Below are positions 40,368 to 50,698 of a stretch of DNA of 64,000 nt, one piece after another. The translations under genes were made by a program, and so were the position numbers. The notes beneath the pieces are model-generated. The model was not told the origin of the DNA. It saw only the letters and a program-made list of their open reading frames with translations, and searched no databases. Location: positions 124,001 to 188,000 of the forward strand of contig NZ_JAOCQD020000004.1 of the NCBI RefSeq assembly GCF_025290835.2. The letters are read 5' to 3'. Positions within the stretch are counted from its first letter, which is position 1. Every line of letters begins with the position of its first letter. Source of the DNA: Aquabacterium sp. OR-4. GTDB taxonomy: Bacteria > Pseudomonadota > Gammaproteobacteria > Burkholderiales > Burkholderiaceae_C.

Positions 40368-40718
40368 ATGAGCATCCTCGGCGTCATCGTGCGCATCCGC
40401 CCCGAGCACCGCGACAGCACCGAGCAGGCGCTGCGCGCCCTGCCCGGCGTTGATCTGGCCCTGCCGCCCGAGGCTGGCGACGGCCGGCTGGTGGTGGTGA
40501 TCGAAGACAGCCAGGGCCGGCCCGCGGCCGCCACCATGGCCGAGGTGGCGCTGTGGCCGCAGGTGCTCGGCACTGCGCTGGTCTACGAGTACTCGGGCCC
40601 CGACCTGCCCGAGGCGGCCACCACGGTGCAGGGCTATGCCGACTGGCGCAACGGCCTGGCCGATTTGAGGGCGCACAAGCCCGACGACCCGGCGCCGCCC
40701 ACCCCCGAACGTGCTTGA
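40368..40718 (+). CDS. napD: Periplasmic nitrate reductase chaperone NapD
   Basis: A 116-residue cytoplasmic chaperone that binds the NapA Tat signal peptide ([46 protein letters not shown]). The fold and the I-V-x-x-x-P start are typical of NapD; the C-terminal tail is longer than in E. coli. It opens the visible nap operon. Its stop codon lies inside the FNR/DNR-type box that precedes napA. Confidence 0.9.
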   Translation: MSILGVIVRIRPEHRDSTEQALRALPGVDLALPPEAGDGRLVVVIEDSQGRPAAATMAEVALWPQVLGTALVYEYSGPDLPEAATTVQGYADWRNGLADLRAHKPDDPAPPTPERA

Positions 40719-40728
40719 ACCAGTTCAA
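40715..40728. promoter_or_regulatory. FNR/DNR box at the napD-napA junction
   Basis: TTGAACCAGTTCAA overlaps the napD stop and is centred about 80 bp before the napA start. It implies a separate anaerobic or NO-responsive promoter for napAGHBC inside the operon. Confidence 0.75.
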
Positions 40729-40800
40729 GGACAAGACCCCACTGGCCCCACAGCATTGCGGCCACTCCGAACGACGTCCAACGCCCACACGCACCACGCC

Positions 40801-43359
40801 ATGCAAGCCAACCGCCGCGACTTCATCAAGACCCAGGCCCTGACCGCCACCGCCGCGGTGGCGGGCATTCCGATCGTGGTGCACGGCGCACCCGCCGCCA
40901 CCGCCAGCGCGCCGCCGGCCAGCGATGGCGCGGTGCGCTGGGACAAGGCGCCCTGCCGCTTCTGCGGCACCGGCTGCGCGGTGATGGTGGGCGTGCAGGA
41001 CGGCAAGGTGGTGGCCACGCAGGGCGACCCCGAGTCGCCGGTGAACCGCGGCCTGAACTGCATCAAGGGCTACTTCCTGTCGAAGATCATGTACGGCAAG
41101 GACCGGCTGACGACCCCGTTGCTGCGCAAGAAGGACGGCAAGTACGACAAGAACGGCGACTTCGTGCCGGTGAGCTGGGACGAGGCCTTCGACCTGATGG
41201 CCGCCAAGTGGAAGGACACCCTGGCCAAGGACGGCCCCACCGGCATTGCCATGTTCGGCTCGGGCCAGTGGACGGTGTGGGAGGGTTATGTTGCCTCCAA
41301 GCTGTGGAAGGCCGGCTTCCGCTCGAACAACCTCGACCCCAATGCCCGCCACTGCATGGCCAGTGCGGTGGCCGGCTTCATGCGCAGCTTCGGCATCGAC
41401 GAGCCGATGGGCTGCTACGACGACATCGAGCAGGCCGACGCCTTTGTGCTGTGGGGCAGCAACATGGCCGAGATGCACCCCATCCTGTGGAGCCGCATCA
41501 CCGACCGCCGCCTGTCGAACCCGCATGTCAAGGTGGCCGTGCTGTCCACCTACGAGCACCGCAGCTTCGACCTGGCCGACATCCCGATGGTGTTCTCGCC
41601 GCAGACCGATCTGGCGATCCTGAACTACATCGCGCACTACCTGATCTCGAACAAGAAGGTCAACGCCGAGTTCCTGAAGAAGCATGTCAACTTCAAGCAG
41701 GGAGAGACCGACATCGGCTACGGCCTGCGACCGGCCCATGCGCTGGAGAAGGACGCCAAGAGCAACGGCTACGCCGGCGCCGACGGCAAGCCCAAGGGCA
41801 ACCCCAACGATGCCAAGCCGATCTCGTTCGACGAGTACGCCAAGTTCGTCAGCGACTACACCGCCGAGAAGGTGAGCCAGCTGTCGGGCGTGCCGGTCAA
41901 GCAGCTCGAGGAACTGGCCAGGCTGTATGCCGACCCCAAGGTCAAGGTGGTCAGCTTCTGGACCATGGGCTTCAACCAGCACACCCGCGGCACCTGGGCC
42001 AACAACCTCGTCTACAACATCCACCTGCTCACCGGCAAGATCAGCCAGCCGGGCAACAGCCCGTTCAGCCTGACCGGCCAGCCCAGCGCCTGCGGCACGG
42101 CGCGCGAGGTGGGCACCTTTGCCCACCGCCTGCCCGCCGACATGGTGGTCACCAACCCGCAGCACCGCCAGCACACCGAAGAGATCTGGGGCCTGCCCGA
42201 AGGCACCATCCCCGACAAGATCGGCCTGCACGCCGTGGCCCAGAGCCGCGCGCTCAAGGACGGCAAGCTCAAGTGCTACTGGGTCACCACCAACAACAAC
42301 ATGCAGGCCGGGCCCAACATCAACGGCGAGATGTACCCCGGCTGGCGCAACCCGGCAGCCTTCGTGGTGGTCAGCGACCCCTACCCGACGGTCAGCGCGA
42401 TGGCCGCCGACCTGATCCTGCCCGCGGCCATGTGGGTGGAGAAGGAAGGCGCCTTCGGCAATGCCGAGCGCCGCACCCAGTTCTGGCGCCAGCAGGTCAG
42501 CGCGCCGGGCCAGTCGCGCAGTGATCTGTGGCAGATGATGGAGTTCAGCAAGCGCTTCAAGGTCGAGGAGGTCTGGCCCGCCGAGCTGATCGCCAAGAAG
42601 CCCGCGCTGAAGGGCAAGACGCTGTTCGACGTGCTGTTTCGCAACGGCAAGGTCGACAAGTTCCCGCTGGCCGAACTGGGCAAGACCAACGGCCAGTACA
42701 TCAAGGGCTACACCAATGCCGAGAGCCAGGCCTTCGGCTTCTATGTGCAAAAGGGCCTGTTCGAGGAATACGCCGAGTTCGGGCGCGGCCACGGCCATGA
42801 CCTGGCCCCGTTCGACACCTACCACGGCGTGCGCGGCCTGCGCTGGCCGGTGGTCGACGGCAAGGAGACGCTGTGGCGTTTCCGCGAGGGCTACGACCCC
42901 TATGTGAAGGCTGGCGAAGGCGTCAAGTTCTACGGCCACAAGGACGGCAAGGCGGTGATCTTCGCCCTGCCCTACCAGCCGGCCGCCGAGAGCCCCGACA
43001 AGGACTTCGACCTGTGGCTGTGCACCGGCCGCGTGCTGGAGCACTGGCACACCGGCACCATGACCCGCCGCGTGTCCGAGCTGCACCGTGCCGTGCCCGA
43101 GGCGGTGCTGTTCATGCACCCCGACGACGCCAAGGCGCGCGGCATCCAGCGCGGCATGCAGGTCAAGGTGGCCTCGCGCCGCGGCGAGATCGCGCTGCAC
43201 GTCGAGACCAAGGGCCGCAACAAGGTGCCGCGCGGCCTGGTGTTCGTGCCCTTCTTCGACGAAGGCAAGCTGGTCAACAAGCTGACCCTGGATGCCACCT
43301 GCCCGATCAGCAAGGAAACCGACTTCAAGAAGTGCGCGGTCAAGGTGGTGCGGGCGTGA
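40801..43359 (+). CDS. napA: Periplasmic nitrate reductase catalytic subunit NapA
   Basis: An 852-residue Mo-bisMGD enzyme reducing nitrate to nitrite. The Tat signal is [20 protein letters not shown]. The 4Fe-4S ligands are C52, C55, C59 and C87 (CRFCGTGC ... LNCIKG), and the Mo ligand is C185 ([12 protein letters not shown]). The length is slightly above E. coli NapA. The ATG at 40801 starts the Tat signal; the upstream extension of the frame overlaps napD and is not coding. A FNR/DNR box lies upstream. Confidence 0.97.
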   Translation: MQANRRDFIKTQALTATAAVAGIPIVVHGAPAATASAPPASDGAVRWDKAPCRFCGTGCAVMVGVQDGKVVATQGDPESPVNRGLNCIKGYFLSKIMYGKDRLTTPLLRKKDGKYDKNGDFVPVSWDEAFDLMAAKWKDTLAKDGPTGIAMFGSGQWTVWEGYVASKLWKAGFRSNNLDPNARHCMASAVAGFMRSFGIDEPMGCYDDIEQADAFVLWGSNMAEMHPILWSRITDRRLSNPHVKVAVLSTYEHRSFDLADIPMVFSPQTDLAILNYIAHYLISNKKVNAEFLKKHVNFKQGETDIGYGLRPAHALEKDAKSNGYAGADGKPKGNPNDAKPISFDEYAKFVSDYTAEKVSQLSGVPVKQLEELARLYADPKVKVVSFWTMGFNQHTRGTWANNLVYNIHLLTGKISQPGNSPFSLTGQPSACGTAREVGTFAHRLPADMVVTNPQHRQHTEEIWGLPEGTIPDKIGLHAVAQSRALKDGKLKCYWVTTNNNMQAGPNINGEMYPGWRNPAAFVVVSDPYPTVSAMAADLILPAAMWVEKEGAFGNAERRTQFWRQQVSAPGQSRSDLWQMMEFSKRFKVEEVWPAELIAKKPALKGKTLFDVLFRNGKVDKFPLAELGKTNGQYIKGYTNAESQAFGFYVQKGLFEEYAEFGRGHGHDLAPFDTYHGVRGLRWPVVDGKETLWRFREGYDPYVKAGEGVKFYGHKDGKAVIFALPYQPAAESPDKDFDLWLCTGRVLEHWHTGTMTRRVSELHRAVPEAVLFMHPDDAKARGIQRGMQVKVASRRGEIALHVETKGRNKVPRGLVFVPFFDEGKLVNKLTLDATCPISKETDFKKCAVKVVRA

Positions 43360-43476
43360 GCCTGGCCCACCCCCGTGGCGCCCGCGCGGCCTGCCCTTCG
43401 AGGGGGCCACGCCAGCAGCCCGGCCGGGCCGGATCTGCGGCCTGCGCCGGGTAACAGCCCGACTCCGAGAAACACC

Positions 43477-44355
43477 ATGGCGATCAGTCGACGGCAGGTG
43501 CTGCAAGGCGCCGCCAGTGCCACCACCGCGGGCCTGATGGCCGGCGGTGCGGCGCTGCTCGCGCGGCCGGCGCTGGCCCGGCCGGCGCAGGCCCTGCGGC
43601 CCCCCGGTGCGCTGGCCGAGCACGACTTTCTCGGCGCCTGCGTGCGCTGCGGCCTGTGCGTGCGCGACTGCCCGCCGCAGAACCTGCGGCTCAGCACCGG
43701 TGACCGCGGTGTGGCGGTGGACGTGGCCATCGGCACGCCGTTTTTCGTGGCGCGCGACATCCCCTGCGAGATGTGCGAGAGCCTTCCCTGCGTCAAGGCC
43801 TGCCCCACCGGGGCGCTGGACCCTGCACTGACCGACATCACCCGGGCGAAGATGGGCGTGGCGGTGCTGATCGACCAGGAGAACTGCCTGAACTTCCTGG
43901 GCCTGCGCTGCGATGTCTGCTACCGCGTGTGCCCGGTGATCGACCAGGCCATCACGCTGGACAAGATCAGCAACCCGCGCAGCGACCGCCACGCCATGCT
44001 GCTGCCCACCGTGCATGCCGAGGCCTGCACCGGCTGCGGCATGTGCGAGAAGAGCTGCGTGCTCGAGCAGGCCGCGATCAAGGTGCTGCCGATGGCCATC
44101 GCCCGCGGCGCGCCGGGCCGGCACTATCGCAAGGGCTGGGACAGCGCCAACCGCCAGGGCCAGCCGCAGTACGACCTGCCGGTGCAGAACCTGCCCGCCC
44201 AGCCGGTGCCGGGTGACCTGGGCCCGCTGCGCAGTGGCAGCGCCGCCTACGACCCGGCCGGCGCCACGGCCCGCAATGCCCGCCAGGCCAGCCAGGCCGC
44301 ACCGGCCGCACCCGCCGCACCTGTGGCACCTGTCGCCAGCGAGCGTGCCCGATGA
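43477..44355 (+). CDS. napG: Ferredoxin-type protein NapG
   Basis: A 292-residue Tat-exported ferredoxin ([19 protein letters not shown]). It has four Cys clusters: [43 protein letters not shown] and [11 protein letters not shown]. NapG with NapH forms a quinol-to-Nap electron route. The C-terminal Ala/Pro tail is low complexity. It lies 117 bp after napA; its stop overlaps the napH ATG. Confidence 0.93.
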   Translation: MAISRRQVLQGAASATTAGLMAGGAALLARPALARPAQALRPPGALAEHDFLGACVRCGLCVRDCPPQNLRLSTGDRGVAVDVAIGTPFFVARDIPCEMCESLPCVKACPTGALDPALTDITRAKMGVAVLIDQENCLNFLGLRCDVCYRVCPVIDQAITLDKISNPRSDRHAMLLPTVHAEACTGCGMCEKSCVLEQAAIKVLPMAIARGAPGRHYRKGWDSANRQGQPQYDLPVQNLPAQPVPGDLGPLRSGSAAYDPAGATARNARQASQAAPAAPAAPVAPVASERAR

Positions 44356-45260
44356 ACGCCGCGTCGGCCAGCCAGACCGCTGGACAAACACCCCCCCGTC
44401 CGGCGCCCGTGCCGGCGCCCGGCCGCGAGGCCGTGCAGGCCAAGGGCTGGTGGCGCGCGCACCGCCTGCTGCTGCTGCGGCGCCTGTCGCAGCTGGCCAT
44501 CGTCACGCTGTTTCTGCTGGGCCCCTGGGCCGGGCTGTGGATCGTCAAGGGCAACCTCGCCAGCAGCCTGACGCTGGGCGTGCTGCCGCTGACCGATCCG
44601 TTCGCCCTGGCCCAGGTGCTGGCCACGCGCCACGTGCCCGAGCTGAGCGCGCTGCTCGGCGCGGCCATCGTCATCGCCTTCTACGGCCTGGTGGGCGGCC
44701 GCGTGTTCTGCAGCTGGGTGTGCCCGGTCAACGTGGTCACCGATGCCGCGGCCTGGCTGCGCCGGCGCCTGCAGATCGGCGGCGGCCGGGCGCCGCGCGG
44801 CCCGCTGCGCCTGTGGCTGGCCGGCGCCGTGCTGCTGGCCAGCGCCATCACCGGCCTGGCCGTGTGGGAGAGCGTCAACCCGGTGGCCATGACCCAGCGC
44901 GCGCTGATCTTTGGCGGCAGCCTGGCCTGGGGCGCCACCGCGGCGGTGTTCCTGTTCGATCTGGCGGTGATGCCGCGCGGCTGGTGCGGCCATGTCTGCC
45001 CGGTGGGCGCGGCCTACGGCCTGATCGGCCACAAGAGCCTGCTGCGCGTGGCGGCCACCCACGCCAGCCGCTGCAACGACTGCGCCGACTGCTATGCCGT
45101 GTGCCCCGAACCCCAGGTGATCGTGGCGCCCCTCAAGGGCAAGCAGGGCCACGGCCCGGTGATCACCGACCGGGACTGCACCAACTGCGGCCGCTGCATC
45201 GATGTCTGCGGCCCCGATGTCTTCCGCTACACCCACCGATTCGACACGAAGAGGGACTGA
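44352..45260 (+). CDS. napH: Quinol dehydrogenase membrane component NapH
   Basis: A 302-residue membrane ferredoxin with four or five helices. It has the two CxxxCP motifs (FCSWVCPVN and WCGHVCPVG) and two C-terminal 4Fe-4S sites ([12 protein letters not shown] and [12 protein letters not shown]). It oxidises quinol and passes electrons to NapG. The ATG overlaps the napG stop and napB follows after 2 bp. Confidence 0.94.
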   Translation: MNAASASQTAGQTPPRPAPVPAPGREAVQAKGWWRAHRLLLLRRLSQLAIVTLFLLGPWAGLWIVKGNLASSLTLGVLPLTDPFALAQVLATRHVPELSALLGAAIVIAFYGLVGGRVFCSWVCPVNVVTDAAAWLRRRLQIGGGRAPRGPLRLWLAGAVLLASAITGLAVWESVNPVAMTQRALIFGGSLAWGATAAVFLFDLAVMPRGWCGHVCPVGAAYGLIGHKSLLRVAATHASRCNDCADCYAVCPEPQVIVAPLKGKQGHGPVITDRDCTNCGRCIDVCGPDVFRYTHRFDTKRD

Positions 45261-45262
45261 CC

Positions 45263-45736
45263 ATGCGACTCCCCACCCTGGCCCCCACCCTGGCCAAGAT
45301 CCTGCTCGCCGCCACCCTGGTGGCCCTGGGCGCCCACAACGCCTCGGTGCAGGCCGCCGATGCGCCGGTGAAGATCCAGGCGCTGCGCGGCGGCACGCCG
45401 CTGACCCAGGACAACCCGCCGCAAGGCGGCCACCAGGAGCGCGACCGCGCGCCGATGGACCGCGACTTCGTGCAGCAGCCGCCGCTGATCCCGCATGCCA
45501 TCCACGGCTACCAGATCACCAAGAACTTCAACAAGTGCATGGACTGCCATGCCTGGCAGAAGACCAAGAACACCGGGGCCACCAAGGTGAGCGTCACGCA
45601 CTTCAAGTCGCGCGAGGGCACCGAGCTCGACAACATCAGCCCGCGCCGCTACTTCTGCACCCAGTGCCATGTGCCGCAGACCGATGCCAAGCCGCTGGTG
45701 GAAAACAGCTTCCAGCGTGCGCGGGGGCTGCAGTGA
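45263..45736 (+). CDS. napB: Periplasmic nitrate reductase diheme cytochrome NapB
   Basis: A 157-residue periplasmic cytochrome with a signal peptide ending VQAAD and two heme sites, C92-x2-C95-H96 (CMDCH) and C132-x2-C135-H136 (CTQCH). It delivers electrons to NapA. The IPHAIHGYQITKNFNKC stretch provides axial His ligands. The ATG at 45263 gives the signal peptide. Confidence 0.95.
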   Translation: MRLPTLAPTLAKILLAATLVALGAHNASVQAADAPVKIQALRGGTPLTQDNPPQGGHQERDRAPMDRDFVQQPPLIPHAIHGYQITKNFNKCMDCHAWQKTKNTGATKVSVTHFKSREGTELDNISPRRYFCTQCHVPQTDAKPLVENSFQRARGLQ

Positions 45737-45794
45737 TCCGCCGGCCCGAGGCAGCGGCCGGCGTGCCGGCACCGCGCATTGAAGGAGACATGAC

Positions 45795-46490
45795 GTGAAC
45801 GACCACGAGAACGACAAGAGCCGGGCCCGGCCCGGCCTGATCCGCCGCTTCTGGCTGCTGGCCACCGGCGGCTTCGGCCTGGCCTTTGCACTGGGCATCC
45901 TGTTCTGGGGCGGCTTCAACACCGCGATGGAGTGGACCAACCGCGAGGCCTTCTGCATCTCGTGCCACGAGATGCGCGACAACGTCTACGCCGAGTACCG
46001 CAACACCATCCACTACCAGAACCGCACCGGCGTGCGCGCCACCTGCCCCGACTGCCACGTGCCCAAGGAATGGGGCCCGAAGATGATCCGCAAGATCCAG
46101 GCAAGCAACGAGGTGCTGCACAAGATCCTGGGCACCATCGACACGCCGGAGAAGTTCAACGCCAAGCGCGCCGAGCTGGCCCAGCACGAGTGGGACCGCA
46201 TGAAGAAGAACGACAGCCGCGAATGCCGCAACTGTCACGACTTCAGCTACATGGACTACGCCGAGCAGAACCGCCGCGCCGCCACCAAGCACCAGGTGGC
46301 CTTCAATGCCGGCCAGACCTGCATCGACTGCCACAAGGGCATTGCCCACACGCTGCCGCCGATCGAGCAGCACATCGGCGCCGACAAGGCCGCCGCGGTG
46401 CAGGCCCCGGCCATGGCCCCGGCGCACCACGCGGCCGACGAAGGCGCCAAGGCCCCTGCGGCAGGCGCCAGCGCGGCCAGCGGCGGCTGA
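45795..46490 (+). CDS. napC: Tetraheme cytochrome c NapC
   Basis: A 231-residue NapC/NirT-type quinol dehydrogenase. One N-terminal membrane anchor (about 18-40) is followed by four CxxCH sites at residues 54, 84, 144 and 176 (CISCH, CPDCH, CRNCH, CIDCH). The start is GTG with AAGGAG upstream; an ATG just before it is followed by a stop. The presence of both NapC and NapGH means two possible electron routes to NapA. The C-terminal 40 residues are Ala-rich. It is followed by a 12-bp repeat array. Confidence 0.95.
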   Translation: MNDHENDKSRARPGLIRRFWLLATGGFGLAFALGILFWGGFNTAMEWTNREAFCISCHEMRDNVYAEYRNTIHYQNRTGVRATCPDCHVPKEWGPKMIRKIQASNEVLHKILGTIDTPEKFNAKRAELAQHEWDRMKKNDSRECRNCHDFSYMDYAEQNRRAATKHQVAFNAGQTCIDCHKGIAHTLPPIEQHIGADKAAAVQAPAMAPAHHAADEGAKAPAAGASAASGG

Positions 46491-46501
46491 GGGTCCGGCA
46501 A

Positions 46502-46573
46502 GAGGTCAGCCAGTGGGTCGGCCAGTGGGTCGGCCAAGAGGTCGGCCAAGAGGTCAACCAAGAGGTCAACCTA
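46502..46573. repeat. 12-bp tandem repeat, six copies, after napC
   Basis: Six units of the form (G/T)(A/G)GGTC(A/G)(G/A)CCA(G/A) run from 46502 to 46573, 11 bp after the napC stop and before the convergent end of ccmI. The units fall into two variants (TGGGTCGGCCAx and GAGGTCxxCCAA), as expected from step-wise slippage. No gene was seen. Confidence 0.85.
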
Positions 46574-46618
46574 GGGGCCGCTGAGCGGCCACGCCGGCCG
46601 CAGCGGCCGGCGCAGCGC

Positions 46619-47443
46619 TCAGGGCCGGCGCGGATCGCGCCCGGCGGCCAGATCGGCCAGCGCCTGCACCACCACCGCGCGATCGGCGGTGTCGTCGGGC
46701 TGGGTGGCCAGCCAGGCCTGCAGGCGGGCCTGGGCCCGCGGCCGGTCGGCCTGCTGCAGCGCGGCCAGGCCGTCGAGCAGCAGCACGCCGGGGTGCTGCG
46801 GCGCCAGGCCCTGCGCCTGCGCCAGCAGCTGCAGCGCACGCGCGTCAAAGCGCCGCCCGGCGGCCATCAGCCGGGCCTCGATCCAGTCGATCAGCAGATC
46901 GGCATCGCCCTGCGCCAGCGCCGCCGCGCGCTCGTAGGCTTGCGCGGCCTCGGCCTGGCGGTCCAGCACGCGGTATGAGCGTGCCAGCATGGCCCACTCT
47001 TCGGGGCGCGCCTGCCCGGCCGCGGCGGCCAGCCGCCGCTCGAGCCGCAGAACCATGCTGGCGGCATCGGGCGCGGCGCGGTGCTGGGCCGGGTCGAGCG
47101 CGCGCAGCTCACCCTGGCCGGCGTACAGCGCGGCCACCGCCAGCGGCAGCCCGGCCGCCACGCCCCAGAACCACAGGCGGCGCGCACGCGGCGCGCGCGG
47201 CAGGGCCAGCGCGGCGGCAGGTGCAGCGGTAGGTTCGGCGGATGCAGTGGCGGGTGCGGCCCCGGCCGGTTCGGGCGTTCCGGCCACCGCAGCCACATCG
47301 GCCACCGCAGCCACCTCGGCCGCCGCGGTCTGCTGCGCCAGCCAGGCACCGGCCGCCGCCACGCCGGCGCCGGCCACGGCCATGAAGGGCCAGGCGCCCC
47401 AGCCCAGGGTGCTGGCGGTGGCCAGGCCGATGTCGGCGCTCAT
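46619..47443 (-). CDS. ccmI: Cytochrome c biogenesis TPR protein CcmI
   Basis: A 274-residue protein with two membrane helices (about 13-35 and 95-112) and a TPR-rich periplasmic part (ARPEEWAMLARSYRVLDRQAEAAQAYERAAAL). CcmI holds apocytochrome c for heme attachment. A long Ala/Val/Pro-rich linker lies between the helices. It is the last gene of the ccm operon; the ATG overlaps the ccmH stop. Confidence 0.85.
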   Translation of the reverse strand: MSADIGLATASTLGWGAWPFMAVAGAGVAAAGAWLAQQTAAAEVAAVADVAAVAGTPEPAGAAPATASAEPTAAPAAALALPRAPRARRLWFWGVAAGLPLAVAALYAGQGELRALDPAQHRAAPDAASMVLRLERRLAAAAGQARPEEWAMLARSYRVLDRQAEAAQAYERAAALAQGDADLLIDWIEARLMAAGRRFDARALQLLAQAQGLAPQHPGVLLLDGLAALQQADRPRAQARLQAWLATQPDDTADRAVVVQALADLAAGRDPRRP

Positions 47444-47916
47444 GCGCGATCTCCTGTGGGTGGGGCCGCCGGGCCGGGCAGGCGCCGGGCCGCGCGGGCC
47501 ACGGTGGCCACTCCGGCCAAGGCCAGCAGCCCGGGCACCACCCACAGCAGCGCGGTGGCGGCTGTCAGCGGTGGCTGGTAGGTGACGAAGTCGCCATAGC
47601 GCGCCACCAGCCAGTGGCGCACCTGCTCGGGCGTCTGGCCCTGGGCCAGGCGCTGGGTGATCTCGCGCTTCATGTCCTGCGCCAGCGGCGCGGTTGAATC
47701 GGCCAGGCTCTGGTTCTGGCAGACCACGCAGCGCAGCTCGCGCAGCAGCTGCTGCAGCGCCTCGTCGTACGGCGCCGCCATGGTGGGCTCTGTCAGGGCC
47801 TGCGGTGTCTGCGGTGCCTGCGGGGCGGTGCCGGGCGCGGCCAGCGCCAGCGTGGCGCACAGGCCGGCCGCGCTGGCCGCCACGCGGGCCCGCAGGAGCG
47901 CTCGGCGCGCGCTCAT
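47440..47916 (-). CDS. ccmH: Cytochrome c-type biogenesis protein CcmH
   Basis: A 158-residue periplasmic thiol protein. After a signal peptide it has L-R-C63-x2-C66 (ELRCVVCQNQSLADS), the apocytochrome-reducing motif, and a C-terminal membrane helix (ALLWVVPGLLALAGVATV). The ATG overlaps the ccmG stop. Confidence 0.93.
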   Translation of the reverse strand: MSARRALLRARVAASAAGLCATLALAAPGTAPQAPQTPQALTEPTMAAPYDEALQQLLRELRCVVCQNQSLADSTAPLAQDMKREITQRLAQGQTPEQVRHWLVARYGDFVTYQPPLTAATALLWVVPGLLALAGVATVARAARRLPGPAAPPTGDRA

Positions 47917-48581
47917 CGGCCGGCTCCGGCCACGCCCGCCGCCAGCAGCGGCAGGATGCGCTCGCGGATCACCTGCGGCGTCAGCGCGCCGACATGGCGG
48001 TGCACGATGCGGCCGGCGGCATCGGTGACAAAGGTCTCCGGCACGCCGTAGACACCCAGCTCGAGGCCCAGGCGGCCATCGGCATCCACGATGCTGGCGT
48101 GATAGGGGTCGCCGCCCTGGCGGCTCAGCCACTGCCGGGCGGCGGCGTCGTGGTCCTTGTGGTTCAGGCCCAGCAGCTGATCGGCGCGGCCTTGCGCGCG
48201 CAGCTCGGCGGCCAGCGCCAGCAGCGCCGGGTGTTCCTCGCGGCAGGTGCCGCACCAGCTGGCCCACACGTTGATGACCCGCGCTCGCCCCGCCAGTGCG
48301 GTGTGGCGCAGCGCCGGGCCTGCCGGCGCGGCCTGGGCGGCCGGATCGGCGGCGCCCAGGCGGGGCAGGTCAAAGGCCGGGAAAGGCTGGCCCAGCAGCG
48401 CCGAGGGCAGCGCCGTCGGGTCCTGCCGCAGACCCAGCGCCAGCAGACCCAGCAAGGCGGCCACCGCGCCCAGGGCCAGCCCCAGCGGCCAGCGCCGGCG
48501 CGGCGTGGCCGTTGGCGGCAGCGCGGGCTGGGGCGGCGCCGCGGCGGCGGAGGCGGAGGCGGATGCTGAAGCAAGGCTCAT
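47913..48581 (-). CDS. ccmG: Thiol:disulfide interchange protein CcmG/DsbE
   Basis: A 222-residue membrane-anchored thioredoxin-fold protein with W-C110-G-T-C113 (VINVWASWCGTCREEHP) and the cis-Pro loop YGVPETFVTD. It reduces the apocytochrome CxxC thiols before heme attachment. The Ala/Ser-rich N-terminal stretch before the helix is longer than usual. The ATG overlaps the ccmF stop. Confidence 0.94.
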   Translation of the reverse strand: MSLASASASASAAAAPPQPALPPTATPRRRWPLGLALGAVAALLGLLALGLRQDPTALPSALLGQPFPAFDLPRLGAADPAAQAAPAGPALRHTALAGRARVINVWASWCGTCREEHPALLALAAELRAQGRADQLLGLNHKDHDAAARQWLSRQGGDPYHASIVDADGRLGLELGVYGVPETFVTDAAGRIVHRHVGALTPQVIRERILPLLAAGVAGAGR

Positions 48582-50698
48582 GTCGGGTCTCCAGCCCAGG
48601 TGTGGGGCCTGCGGGTGGGCAAGGCGGCGTGGGGCGCCGCGCCGGGGCGCGGCAGCGGCTGCCGGTAGCGCCGGGCCAGCGCGGCAATGGCCGCCCCCAG
48701 CGCCATCAGCAGCGCGCCTGCCCAGACCCAGCGCATCAGCGGCTTGACCTGCAGGCGCAGCGTCCAGGGCGCCTGGCGCAAGACCAGGGCGTCGGCCTGG
48801 GTGGCCGTGGCGCGCCCGGCCGTCAGGCCCGCCGCGCCGGCCGGCAGCACCGGTTCGCCCAGTGCCACATAGAGGTCGCGCCACAGGCCCGGCACGATGG
48901 CCGATTCGCTGGTGGGCATGGCCGCGCCGGGGTAGGCGCGCTTTTCGGGCTGCAGCGCCAGCGCGGCCTGGCCCGGGCACTGCAGCGTGAAGCGGCCGCG
49001 CAGCGCGTCGTAGTTGGCCCCTGGCAGCGGCCGCACGCCGTCAAAGCGCAGCAGGCAGTCACCCAGCCGGGTCTGCTCGCCCGGCGCCAGCGTGGCATCG
49101 CGCTCCTGGCCATGGCCGTTGACCATGGCCACCCCGGCGGCAAACACCGCCACGCCCAGGTGGGCGATCGTCATGCCCCAGGCACTGGCCCCCAGCCGGC
49201 CCAGGCGCGGCAGCGCATGCGCCAGCGTGGCGCCAGCCAGCCAGCCGGCCAGGCACAGCGTGAGCCACACCGCCGGCCTGACCTGGCCAAACCGCGCCTG
49301 CAGCAGCCAGGCCAGCGCCACGCCCGTCAACGCCAGCGCCAGGCCGGCCAGGGCCGGCCGCGGCAGCCGGGTGTGCCAGGCCTGCTGGGGCCGCTTGGCG
49401 GTGTGCGGCGCCTGCGCGGCCTGGGTGGTGCCATCGCGGCGCAGCCGGGCGCCACCCCAGCGCAGCCAGGGCGCCAGGCCGGCCAGTGCCAGCAGCGGCA
49501 GCAGCAGCGGCTGCAGCACGGCGTCAAAGTACGGTGCGCCCACCGACAGCTTGCCGGCCTGCAGCGCATCGATGGCCAGCGGGTACAGCGTGCCCAGCAG
49601 CACCGAGCCGCAGGCCGCCATCAGCAGCGCGCCGGCCAGTGCCAGGCCGGCCTCGCGCGAGGCCAGCGTCCAGGGGCCGGGCGCGCGGCGCGCGGCCAGC
49701 CGCGCGGCCTGCGTGCCCAGCAGCGCGGTGGCCACCAGCAGCGTGGCGGCCACCATCGCCAGCATCCACACGCCGCGGCGCGGATCGCTGGCAAAGGCAT
49801 GCACCGAGGTCAGCACCCCCGAGCGCACGAGGAAGGTGCCCACCAGGCTGAGCGCGAAGGCTGCCACCGCCAGCACGCCGGTCCACAGCGCAAAGCTGCC
49901 GCGCTGCTCGCGCGCGGGCAGCACGTGCAGCAGCGCGGCCAGGGCCAGCCAGGGCATCAGCGAGGCGTTCTCCACCGGGTCCCAGAACCACCAGCCGCCC
50001 CAGCCCAGTTCGTAATAGGCCCACCAGCTGCCCAGCGCAATGCCCAGGGTCAGGCAGGCCAGCGCGGCCAGCACGAAGGGCCGCAGCAGGCGCACCCAGG
50101 CTTCGTCGGCGGTGGGCCGCAGCAGCCGCGCGATGACCACGGCAAACGGCACCACGGTGCCCACATAGCCCAGGTACAGCAGCGGCGGATGGAACACCAG
50201 GCCGGGGTCCTGCAGCATGGGGTTGAGGTCTTGTCCGTCCTGCGCCGCGGGCAGCAGGCGCAGAAAGGGGTTCGAGGCCAGCAGCACGAAGCCCAGCATG
50301 GCCACCGACACGGCGCCCAGCACGCCCACGCTGCTGCGCGCCAGCGCGGCGTCGCGCCGCTGCAGCACCGGGGCGGCCAGCAGGCTCCAGCCGGCCAGCA
50401 CCAGCGCCCACAGCAGCATCGAGCCCTCGTGGCCGCCCCACACCGCCGCCAGCCGGTAGACCAGCGGCAGCTGGGCATTGCTGTGCTGGGCCACGTAGAC
50501 CAGCGAAAAGTCGCGCTGCGCAAAGGCCGCGGCCAGCGCCACGAAGGCCCCGGCCACCGCCAGCGCCTGCACCCGCAGTGCCGCTGCCGCCAGGCGCGGC
50601 GGCGCGCCCCAGGCAGCCGGCGCCAGGCCGGCCAGCGCCTGCAGCGCGGCCGCGGCAAAGGCCAGCACCAGGGCCAGCTGGCCCAGCTCGCCGGTCAT
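48578..50698 (-). CDS. ccmF: Heme lyase CcmF
   Basis: A 706-residue polytopic membrane protein. It has the WWD domain (GWGGWWFWDPVENASLMPW), conserved His in HSNAQLP, GGHEGSMLLW, FHPPLLYLGY and GTFLVRSGVLTSVHAFA. It ligates heme to apocytochromes with CcmH and CcmI. The ATG at 50698 overlaps the ccmE stop. The length is slightly above average. Confidence 0.95.
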   Translation of the reverse strand: MTGELGQLALVLAFAAAALQALAGLAPAAWGAPPRLAAAALRVQALAVAGAFVALAAAFAQRDFSLVYVAQHSNAQLPLVYRLAAVWGGHEGSMLLWALVLAGWSLLAAPVLQRRDAALARSSVGVLGAVSVAMLGFVLLASNPFLRLLPAAQDGQDLNPMLQDPGLVFHPPLLYLGYVGTVVPFAVVIARLLRPTADEAWVRLLRPFVLAALACLTLGIALGSWWAYYELGWGGWWFWDPVENASLMPWLALAALLHVLPAREQRGSFALWTGVLAVAAFALSLVGTFLVRSGVLTSVHAFASDPRRGVWMLAMVAATLLVATALLGTQAARLAARRAPGPWTLASREAGLALAGALLMAACGSVLLGTLYPLAIDALQAGKLSVGAPYFDAVLQPLLLPLLALAGLAPWLRWGGARLRRDGTTQAAQAPHTAKRPQQAWHTRLPRPALAGLALALTGVALAWLLQARFGQVRPAVWLTLCLAGWLAGATLAHALPRLGRLGASAWGMTIAHLGVAVFAAGVAMVNGHGQERDATLAPGEQTRLGDCLLRFDGVRPLPGANYDALRGRFTLQCPGQAALALQPEKRAYPGAAMPTSESAIVPGLWRDLYVALGEPVLPAGAAGLTAGRATATQADALVLRQAPWTLRLQVKPLMRWVWAGALLMALGAAIAALARRYRQPLPRPGAAPHAALPTRRPHTWAGDPT

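Noticed and set aside
40384..44391. 1335-residue minus-strand frame opposite napD, napA and napG
   Set aside because: Antisense shadow of strongly conserved nap genes; the composition (His/Val/Gly/Ala-rich) is typical of the reverse strand of GC-rich genes.
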